Positions 1 through 5,081 of a stretch of DNA of 6,463 nt are shown here, piece by piece; positions within the stretch are counted from its first letter, which is position 1, and each line of letters starts with the position of its first letter. The position numbers and the translations under genes are program-made. Source of the DNA: Actinomycetota bacterium. GTDB taxonomy: Bacteria > Actinomycetota > Actinomycetes > S36-B12. The DNA is taken from positions 10,329-16,791 of the forward strand of contig DMPC01000154.1 of assembly GCA_003456155.1 (NCBI GenBank), read 5' to 3'. The notes under the pieces are model-generated. The model did no database searches and was not told the origin of the DNA. It saw only the letters and a list, made by a program, of their open reading frames with translations.

Positions 1-1950
1 CGGGAGCTCGCGCAGTTCGCCCGTGCGATCCCGGCGGACGTCACCAAGGCCCGTGCGGCGCTCGCCGAGGCGGAGACGGCCATCCGGACCATCGTGAAGG
101 CAGCGGGAGCTGCGCAGAAGGTGACGTCACCGGTGTCGCGCGATGATCGCGTGGCCTACGCGACGGTCACCTTCGACGTGCCCACCTTGTCGATCCGCCA
201 GGCCGACCGGGTTGTCGAGGCGATCGAAGGCGCGCGGTCGGACACCCTGCGGATCGGAGCCACGGGCTCGGCGATCGCGGCCGCGGGGGGCGGGCCGGAC
301 AACTCCGAGGCCATCGGGCTGCTCGCCGCGGTCGTCATCCTGGCGATCGCCTTCGGGTCGCTGGTCGCGGCGGGTCTGCCGATCGTCGTCGCCCTCACCG
401 GCCTGGTTGCCGGGCAGCTGCTCGTGCTCGTGGTGGCACGCTTCGCGGACGTCGCATCCTTCGCGCCCACGCTGGCGGCCATGATCGGGCTGGGTGTCGG
501 CATCGACTACGGGCTGTTCATCCTCAACCGCTTCAGCCAGGGCGTCCGGTCAGGTCAGGAGCCGCGTGACGCGGCGATCACGGCGGTCGGGACAGCAGGC
601 AAGGCCGTGGCCTTCGCGGGAAGCACGGTGATCGTCGCCCTGCTCGGCATGTTCGTGCTGCGGATCGAGTTCTTCAACGGCCTCGCCCTGGCCGCGGCGA
701 CGACCGTCCTGATGGTCATGCTGTCTGCGCTGTGGATGCTCCCGGCGCTGCTGTCCCTGCTCGGCCGGCGCAGCCTCGCGATTCGCCTTCCCTGGGCACG
801 GCATCCGCAACCCTTCGACCCGATGGCCTCGCGCTGGAACTCCTACGGACGTCTCCTGCAGCGACGCCCTCTCGTGCCTGCCCTGCTGGCCCTGCTGGTC
901 ATCGGCGTGCTGGCGTGGCCCGCGCGATCGATGGAGCTCGGCTTCCCCGATGCCGGGTCCGACGCCCCGGGCAGCGTCTCTCGGGTCGGGTTCGATCTCA
1001 TGGCGAAGGGCTTCGGGCCCGGAGTGAACGGGCCCTTCTTCGTCGCTGTCGAGACGCACAAGGCCCGAGACTTCGCCGCGCTCGAGAGCACGGTGAAGGC
1101 GCTGGAGAAGACACCGGGAGTCGCACAGACGATCCCGAACTCGGGGATGCTTCCGCTGCTCGCCCATGACACGTCCCTGTTCGGTGGCATCGGGAACCGC
1201 ATCACCAGCGTGATCGTCCAGCCGGAGACCGCACCCTCGGCTCAGCAGACGACCGATCTGCTGACGACGATCAGGGACACGACGGCCCCGCGCGTCGAAG
1301 CGGAGACGAAGACGCGCTTGTACGTGGGCGGGACGCAGGCGGTGGCGGAGGACTTCACCTCGGTGCTCCAAGCGGCGTTGCCGCTGTTCCTGCTCCTCGT
1401 TGTGGGGCTGGGCTTCCTCGCCCTGATGCTGCTGTTCCACTCGATCGTCATTCCGCTGACCGCGGCGATCACCAGCCTGCTGAGCTTCGCGGGCGCCCTG
1501 GGGGTGACGGTGGCCGTCTTCCAGCTCGGCATCGCCGACTCGCTCCTGGGGGTGACGGGAACCGGCCCGATCCTGCCGTTCCTGCCCATCATGGTCTTCG
1601 CGATCCTCTTCGGCCTGTCGATGGACTACCAGGTGTTCCTGGTCTCCCGGATGCGCGAGGCGTGGGATCAGACGGGGGACAACCGCACGTCTGTCCGGCT
1701 GGGGCTCGCAGGGTCAGGTCGCGTGGTCGTGGTCGCCGCCACCATCATGACCAGCGTCTTCCTGTCCTTCGTTCCGACGCCGGTGGACACCATCAAGCTC
1801 TTCGGCGTGGCGCTCGCGGCCGCCGTGATCATCGATGCGTTCATCGTCCGGCTCGTCCTGGTGCCGTCGCTGATGAGCATGCTGGGCCGATCGAACTGGT
1901 GGATGCCGCGCTGGCTGTCGCGCATCCTGCCCACCATCAGGCTCGAGTGA
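1..1950 (+). CDS. MMPL/RND-family membrane exporter, 5' end outside window
   Basis: The reading frame is open from the first base to a TGA at 1948-1950, giving 649 visible residues. The GTG at 94 lies inside the gene and is not its start. The layout is the second part of a two-fold RND protein: the end of the first extracytoplasmic domain (to about 290), a block of helices (about 310-780), a helix near 850-920, a second extracytoplasmic domain (about 930-1370) and a final helix block (about 1380-1880). Both helix blocks carry the family's Asp-Tyr signature for proton coupling: GVGIDYGLFILNRF (Asp codon 505-507) and FGLSMDYQVFLVSR (Asp codon 1624-1626). MMPL proteins export lipids, drugs or other hydrophobic compounds using the proton gradient. 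The substrate cannot be read from this sequence. Neighbours within the window are unrelated and convergent. The family is certain; a role as drug or lipid exporter is inference. Confidence 0.93.
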   Translation, partial: RELAQFARAIPADVTKARAALAEAETAIRTIVKAAGAAQKVTSPVSRDDRVAYATVTFDVPTLSIRQADRVVEAIEGARSDTLRIGATGSAIAAAGGGPDNSEAIGLLAAVVILAIAFGSLVAAGLPIVVALTGLVAGQLLVLVVARFADVASFAPTLAAMIGLGVGIDYGLFILNRFSQGVRSGQEPRDAAITAVGTAGKAVAFAGSTVIVALLGMFVLRIEFFNGLALAAATTVLMVMLSALWMLPALLSLLGRRSLAIRLPWARHPQPFDPMASRWNSYGRLLQRRPLVPALLALLVIGVLAWPARSMELGFPDAGSDAPGSVSRVGFDLMAKGFGPGVNGPFFVAVETHKARDFAALESTVKALEKTPGVAQTIPNSGMLPLLAHDTSLFGGIGNRITSVIVQPETAPSAQQTTDLLTTIRDTTAPRVEAETKTRLYVGGTQAVAEDFTSVLQAALPLFLLLVVGLGFLALMLLFHSIVIPLTAAITSLLSFAGALGVTVAVFQLGIADSLLGVTGTGPILPFLPIMVFAILFGLSMDYQVFLVSRMREAWDQTGDNRTSVRLGLAGSGRVVVVAATIMTSVFLSFVPTPVDTIKLFGVALAAAVIIDAFIVRLVLVPSLMSMLGRSNWWMPRWLSRILPTIRLE

Positions 1951-1981
1951 CGACCTTCTGACGGCGATGCGCTCCCTGAAC

Positions 1982-2671
1982 CTAACTCGGGGACGAACCC
2001 CGATCCACGAGTCGCCGCTTGACCAGGGGTGTCAGCGCCAGCGCGATGATCCCGATGCCCAGCACGAAGATCCAGCCGGGACCATCGCCGAGGGCAGAGA
2101 TGTCATCCGGGTTGTCCGGGCACATGCCCAGGCCGCACTCGGGAATGACCGAGATGCCGATGACGATGAGGTCGAAGAACACCCAGAGCGTCACCCAGAG
2201 GGTGACGAAGATGGTGGACAGGCGAGTGGATCCGACGTGCGTCGACAGCACGCCCTGATCGCCCACGGTGAAGGGCCGGTTCCAGAGCAGCAGGATCGCG
2301 ATGCCCACGATCGCGATGGCGAACGTGACGAAGGCCCAGGTGTAGAGGTGCCAGCCGAGCACGGCCGGGCCGTAGCCCTCTCCGGCGGGATCGTTGATGT
2401 GGAGCAGGATCTGCCGGATCGATCCGGCCGCTCCGGCCGCAGCGGCCAGGATGCTGATCGCGTAGTGCGCGGGCTTCATTCCCCACAGCAGGTTCATCAT
2501 CGGGCCCACGGCCAAGCCGATCATCGCTGACCGCTGCACCAGGCACAGGGGGCACGGCTGCTCGCCGACACCGAACTGCAAGTGCAGCGAGCCGGCAAGC
2601 ACGCCAAGGAGGGCGAGGAGCGCGAGGATGTTGATCCAGCGGGAGATGAGCGTCGCTCGGGTGTCCGTCAT
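1982..2671 (-). CDS. DsbB-type disulfide bond formation protein, six-helix form
   Basis: This 229-residue integral membrane protein should pass electrons from an extracytoplasmic thiol oxidase (DsbA-like) to quinone. After a first helix (about 12-30) comes the DsbB hallmark CPLCLVQR, with Cys40, Cys43 and Arg47. Further helices are at about 48-63, 68-88, 107-130, 152-176 and 198-216. There are only four cysteines. The second pair, Cys179 and Cys184 in PECGLGMCPDNP, follows helix five; the loop between helices three and four, where E. coli DsbB has its second pair, has none. Predicted topology puts both pairs on the outer face. The GYGPAVLGWHLYTW segment before helix four recalls a DsbB-like subgroup found in several bacteria. 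The ATG start lies 16 bp after the stop of the small membrane protein upstream, and GGGACGAG precedes it, so co-transcription is likely. No DsbA-like partner is visible. Confidence 0.88.
   Translation of the reverse strand: MTDTRATLISRWINILALLALLGVLAGSLHLQFGVGEQPCPLCLVQRSAMIGLAVGPMMNLLWGMKPAHYAISILAAAAGAAGSIRQILLHINDPAGEGYGPAVLGWHLYTWAFVTFAIAIVGIAILLLWNRPFTVGDQGVLSTHVGSTRLSTIFVTLWVTLWVFFDLIVIGISVIPECGLGMCPDNPDDISALGDGPGWIFVLGIGIIALALTPLVKRRLVDRGSSPS
1987..2003. terminator. possible bidirectional hairpin between convergent genes
   Basis: A perfect 6-bp stem, TCGGGG/CCCCGA, with a 5-nt loop lies 37 bp after the exporter stop and inside the last codons of the dsbB-like gene. No T-run follows on either strand. 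As an intrinsic terminator it is therefore weak, and it is proposed mainly because it sits where two transcripts converge. Confidence 0.3.
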
Positions 2672-2687
2672 GGTGATCTCGTCCCGA

Positions 2688-2840
2688 TCAGAAGTTCAGC
2701 GGAATCGGGTCGGTCATGTGCAGCCTGAGCAGCACGACCGTCCACACGATGGTCACGATGGCCAGGGGAGTGACCCAGCGCTGGCGCAGGAACACCCCGA
2801 CGAACACGATCGCCCAGAGGACGAACATCGACAGCATCAT
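2688..2840 (-). CDS. small two-helix membrane protein, DUF5993-like
   Basis: From the ATG at 2840 the protein has 50 residues: a first hydrophobic segment, a short basic turn (RQR), a second hydrophobic segment, and the tail HMTDPIPLNF. From memory, this size, the helix-turn-helix membrane layout and the H-x-T/D-P tail match DUF5993 proteins, which are about 50 residues long and often sit beside dsbB-like genes. Its function is unknown; assisting the DsbB-like oxidase is an inference from position only. A longer start, GTG at 2879, would add 13 mostly charged residues and give 63. I prefer 2840 because of the family length, but neither start has a well-spaced ribosome binding site. The stop is 16 bp before the dsbB-like start. 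Confidence 0.68.
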   Translation of the reverse strand: MMLSMFVLWAIVFVGVFLRQRWVTPLAIVTIVWTVVLLRLHMTDPIPLNF

Positions 2841-2896
2841 GGACAGACGGTAGCGCCGGTGGCCGCGTTCTACGTGCACCCTTGGGTGTCGGGCGG

Positions 2897-2923
2897 GTGA
2901 TGCGTCGGCATCACGTCGATGCC
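2897..2923. promoter_or_regulatory. two overlapping, mutually exclusive inverted repeats
   Basis: In the gap between the zinc-ribbon stop and the DUF5993-like gene, GTGATGC-gtcg-GCATCAC (2897-2914) is a perfect 7-bp stem and GGCATC-acgtc-GATGCC (2907-2923) a perfect 6-bp stem. They share bases 2907-2914, so only one can form at a time. No U-run follows on the minus strand. The element could be an RNA switch, an operator with repeated GATGC half-sites, a processing site, or chance. The structure is seen; any role is inference. Confidence 0.35.
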
Positions 2924-3090
2924 TAGCAGGTGGGCATGCAGCTCCAGCACAGGCCGGAGAGGTCCGTGCGGTGGATCGGACCGTTGCAGCGCCGGCAGCG
3001 GTCCCGCTCGGTCAGGCCCATCGGGGCGCGGCGCTCGTCATCGCTCACCGTGCCGGTGAAACTCGTGGTCATCAGGGTGGTGCTCATCAT
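2923..3090 (-). CDS. 55-residue zinc-ribbon-like cysteine-rich protein
   Basis: This short reading frame starts at ATG 3090 (a second ATG follows at 3087) and ends with TAG at 2923-2925. The C-terminal half has CRRC (Cys32, Cys35), then 12 residues including GPIHRTDLSG, then CWSC (Cys48, Cys51), and the last residue is also cysteine (Cys55). Two CxxC knuckles separated by 12 residues are the layout of a small zinc ribbon or rubredoxin-like metal site. There is no signal peptide or membrane segment, so it is probably cytosolic. The N-terminal 30 residues are polar and look unstructured. A weak purine stretch (GAGAAAG) lies 6-12 bases upstream. The gene is followed on the same strand by the DUF5993-like and dsbB-like genes and may lead their operon. 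I do not recognise a named family. Nucleic-acid or protein binding, metal handling or redox sensing are all possible. The opposite-strand frames here lack any recognisable protein pattern. Confidence 0.62.
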   Translation of the reverse strand: MMSTTLMTTSFTGTVSDDERRAPMGLTERDRCRRCNGPIHRTDLSGLCWSCMPTC

Positions 3091-3103
3091 GGTTCGCTTT
3101 CTC

Positions 3104-3148
3104 GTGGCGCGAAGCGCCGCATTCTCCTGCGGCGATCAGCGCCGCATT
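3104..3148. repeat. leader repeats upstream of the zinc-ribbon/dsbB cassette
   Basis: AGCGCCGCATT occurs twice (3113-3123 and 3138-3148), 25 bp start to start. An inverted partial copy, TGCGGCG, lies between them (3128-3134). This yields alternative stems: GGCGC-gaa-GCGCC (3106-3118), TGCGGC-7 nt-GCCGCA (3128-3146), and pairing of the middle copy with either flank. On the minus strand the element sits 14-58 bases before the zinc-ribbon start, so it would lie in the mRNA leader or at the promoter. It could be an operator array or a folded 5' leader. Confidence 0.45.
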
Positions 3149-3310
3149 GGTCTGGTGGCGACGTCGCACGGAGGGGGCACATCGGGAGTGAACACGAGTG
3201 CTCGCCAACCTGCAGCGTCAGGGGTCATGGTGACCCGCTGTCGATGACGGTAGCACGGGTAGCGCCGAGGCGACGACTCCAGAAGGGGAACTGGGGGTGA
3301 ACGGTGCCCC
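3149..3310. other. intergenic stretch with one inverted repeat, no gene seen
   Basis: No convincing coding region is visible on either strand. The one clear motif is the perfect inverted repeat GGGTCA-tgg-TGACCC at 3222-3236, a plausible regulator-binding dyad. It lies between the leftward cassette and the rightward sirtuin operon. A smaller dyad, CGAG-tg-CTCG, is at 3195-3204, and a short tandem repeat (ACGGTAGC, ACGGGTAGC) is near 3247-3263. I could not find a confident -35/-10 pair. Promoters for one or both divergent units are expected here by position. Confidence 0.4.
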
Positions 3311-3418
3311 TCAGCCGCGGAAAGGACGGGCGAGGAGGCCTCGGGATACGGCCTTCTGCGCAAGGGTGAAGGTGCGCCCGGGAGGGCTCTGGTCCACGAT
3401 GCGTCCGTGGGTCATCAC
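3311..3418 (-). pseudogene. remnant C-terminal tail of a peptide-type ABC-transporter ATPase
   Basis: Read on the minus strand, this stretch ends at a TGA (3311-3313). It encodes VVMTHGRIVDQSPP, then F, Q, SR and LLARP at fixed distances. Oligopeptide/dipeptide ABC ATPases (DppD/OppF type) end with the pattern V-M-x-x-G-R-I-V-E-Q-G-P, F four residues after the P side, then P-Q-H-P-Y-T-R-A-L-L-A. The spacing here is identical, with Met, Gly-Arg-Ile-Val, Gln, Pro, Phe, Gln, Arg and Leu-Leu-Ala in register, although HPYT is degraded to KAVS. The frame stays open further upstream, but there it is antisense to the sirtuin gene and carries no Walker or signature motif. I infer that the body of an ABC gene was lost and replaced by the sirtuin region, leaving about 35 codons. 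The family patterns are recalled, not searched, and chance resemblance is not excluded. Confidence 0.42.
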
Positions 3419-4273
3419 AACGATGAGCAGGACCTTCTCGCCGATCTGGTGAGGCTCGGTGGTGTCGTCGCCCTCACTGGCGCAGGGATCTCCACCGACT
3501 CGGGAATCCCCGACTATCGCGGCGCAACGGGCGCCGCACTGCGTCGGCATGCGCCGATGACCTACCGCGAGTTCACCCATGACCCCCAGGCGCGTCATCG
3601 CTACTGGGCCCGCAGTCACGCGGGATGGCCGGTCATGCGGCGTGCTCAGCCCAACGCGGGCCATCGTGCGCTCGCCGCCCTGGAGCGCGCCGGTCTGGTC
3701 ACCTCGGTCATCACGCAGAACGTCGATGGTCTCCACGGCACTGCCGGGTCACGGCAGGTCATCGACCTCCATGGCCGACTCGACCGCGTGACCTGCCTGT
3801 CCTGCGCGCGCATCACCGCCCGGGAGGAGATCCGCGTGCGCCTCGACGCGGCGAACCCCGGATGGGCTCCCGAGCCCGATCGACGAAACCCGGATGGCGA
3901 TGTCGATCTCACGGCTGAGCAGGTGGCGACCTTCACGATGGTCGACTGCACCGAATGCCAGGGTCCGCTCAAGCCCGATGTCGTGTACTTCGGTGAATCG
4001 GTGCCGAAGGAGCGGGTGGCCAGGTCCTATGAGCAGGTCGATGCCGCGTCGGCGCTGCTCGTCCTCGGATCATCGCTGCACGTGTACTCCGGGCGCAGGT
4101 TCGTGATGCGGGCGGCTGAGCGGGGGATCCCCGTCGCGATCGTGAACATCGGCCCGACGCGGGGGGACGATCTCGCCGCAGTCCGGGTGGACGCATCGGT
4201 CACGGAGATCCTCCAGGGCCTGGCCATCCACAGTGACGCGCCCGAGGCACCGCTCGAGTCGACCCGAGCATGA
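3407..4273 (+). CDS. NAD-dependent sirtuin deacylase, class II (SIRT4-like)
   Basis: The 288-residue protein has the full sirtuin set: GAGIST (25-30) and PDYRG (35-39) for NAD binding, TQNVDGLH (103-110), catalytic His122 in LHG, four zinc cysteines (Cys130, Cys133, Cys181, Cys184), GPLKPDVVYFGE (186-197), GSSLHVYSG (221-229) and NIGPTRGDD (247-255). The long insert between the cysteine pairs, with NPDGDVDLTAEQV, and the VYSG and NIGPTR motifs resemble human SIRT4, so class II is favoured over CobB/SIRT5 types. Such enzymes remove acyl groups from lysine or lipoyl-lysine using NAD+; the preferred acyl group is unknown. The protein should be cytosolic. GTG 3407 is the only reasonable start before the conserved core. 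GGAGGG at 3381-3386 is 20 bases away, too far to serve it, and an ATG at 3399 is out of frame. The SDR gene starts 13 bp after the stop, suggesting an operon. Confidence 0.93.
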   Translation: MGHHNDEQDLLADLVRLGGVVALTGAGISTDSGIPDYRGATGAALRRHAPMTYREFTHDPQARHRYWARSHAGWPVMRRAQPNAGHRALAALERAGLVTSVITQNVDGLHGTAGSRQVIDLHGRLDRVTCLSCARITAREEIRVRLDAANPGWAPEPDRRNPDGDVDLTAEQVATFTMVDCTECQGPLKPDVVYFGESVPKERVARSYEQVDAASALLVLGSSLHVYSGRRFVMRAAERGIPVAIVNIGPTRGDDLAAVRVDASVTEILQGLAIHSDAPEAPLESTRA

Positions 4274-4286
4274 GCCACAATCAGCC

Positions 4287-5081
4287 ATGAGCATCTTGGA
4301 CCTCTTCCGACTGGACGGCCGCATCGCCGTCGTCACCGGCTCCGGTCGCGGCATCGGGCGCGGCATCGCCCTGGCGCTCGCTGAGGCGGGGGCCGACGTC
4401 GTCGTCACCAGTCGCCGGGCCGACGATGTCGCCGAGGTGGCGGGGCAGATCCGCGCACGCGGACAGCGCGCCGTCGAGGTCCCCGGTGATCTGCGCGACC
4501 CGCAGGTGCGACGGAGTCTTGCCGAGGTGGCCGTCGACGAACTGGGCGGACTCCACGTGTGGGTGAACAACGCTGGGGGCACCGACGACGCGCACGTCAA
4601 GCCGATGACCGAGGTCACCGATGACGAGCTGCGTGACATGCTCGAGCTCAACCTCATCGCTGCGGCGTCCTGCTCGCGCGAGGCGGCACGTCGTATGGGG
4701 GAGGGTGGCTCCATCGTCAACGTCTCGTCCGGTGCAGGGATGCGAGCGGCACCGAACACCGGGGCCTATGCGGCGTCGAAGGCCGCACTGCTCAACCTGA
4801 CGCAGACGATGGCAGCGGAACTGGCGACGAGTGGGATTCGCGTCAACGCCATCTCGCCGGGCATGGTGCCGACGGACTCCTTCCACCGGGTCCTGCAGTT
4901 CACCGAGTCGGATCATGCGGCTCTCGCGCGCACGGTGCCCCTCGGCCGGCTCGGCACCCCGGACGACATGGCCGCGGCGGTGCTGTACTTCGCGTCGCCG
5001 GCGTCGTCGTGGGTGACGGGGCAGAACCTGCTGATCGGCGGCGGCCGGGACGGCGGGAAGTCCGTCGAGAATCACCGATAG
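4287..5081 (+). CDS. short-chain dehydrogenase/reductase (SDR), classical type
   Basis: From ATG 4287 the protein is 264 residues, normal for a classical SDR with a single Rossmann domain. It shows the cofactor loop TGSGRGIG (17-24), Asp68 in GDL for the adenine ring, NNAG (94-97), Asn122, Ser148, and the catalytic Tyr161-x3-Lys165, followed by PG (191-192). The C-terminal GRLGTPDDMAAAVLYFASP and VTGQNLLIGGG segments resemble FabG-type and sugar or glucose dehydrogenase-type enzymes. Arg43-Arg44 after strand two hint at NADP(H) preference. The substrate cannot be assigned. The frame is open 54 bases further upstream inside the sirtuin gene, but there is no better start there. No clear ribosome binding site precedes ATG 4287, so translation may be coupled to the sirtuin. 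The last 10 bp overlap the end of the HAD gene on the other strand. Confidence 0.93.
   Translation: MSILDLFRLDGRIAVVTGSGRGIGRGIALALAEAGADVVVTSRRADDVAEVAGQIRARGQRAVEVPGDLRDPQVRRSLAEVAVDELGGLHVWVNNAGGTDDAHVKPMTEVTDDELRDMLELNLIAAASCSREAARRMGEGGSIVNVSSGAGMRAAPNTGAYAASKAALLNLTQTMAAELATSGIRVNAISPGMVPTDSFHRVLQFTESDHAALARTVPLGRLGTPDDMAAAVLYFASPASSWVTGQNLLIGGGRDGGKSVENHR

Noticed and set aside
550..1440. A 296-codon open frame on the minus strand inside the exporter gene
   Set aside because: It is antisense to a clear MMPL protein, is rich in Arg, Gln, Glu and His without any motif, and reflects high-GC codon bias of the real gene.
1967..2530. A 187-codon plus-strand frame over the dsbB-like gene
   Set aside because: It is made almost entirely of Asp, Glu, Arg, His and Gln, as expected for the antisense of a hydrophobic membrane protein.
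3087..3122. An 11-codon leader peptide before the zinc-ribbon gene as a coding feature
   Set aside because: Its AGGAGA sequence is only about one base from the ATG, too close for normal initiation, and the frame is too short to judge; it is mentioned only within the leader finding.
2930..3300. Two overlapping plus-strand frames (105 and 109 codons) opposite the zinc-ribbon gene
   Set aside because: They are Arg/Gly/Ser-rich without a motif, whereas the opposite strand shows a precise CxxC-x12-CxxC pattern.
3136..3363. A 75-codon minus-strand frame in the divergent region
   Set aside because: It is Pro/Arg-rich with poor third-position GC bias for this genome, no ribosome binding site and no recognisable motif; a 30-codon shorter version is equally unconvincing.
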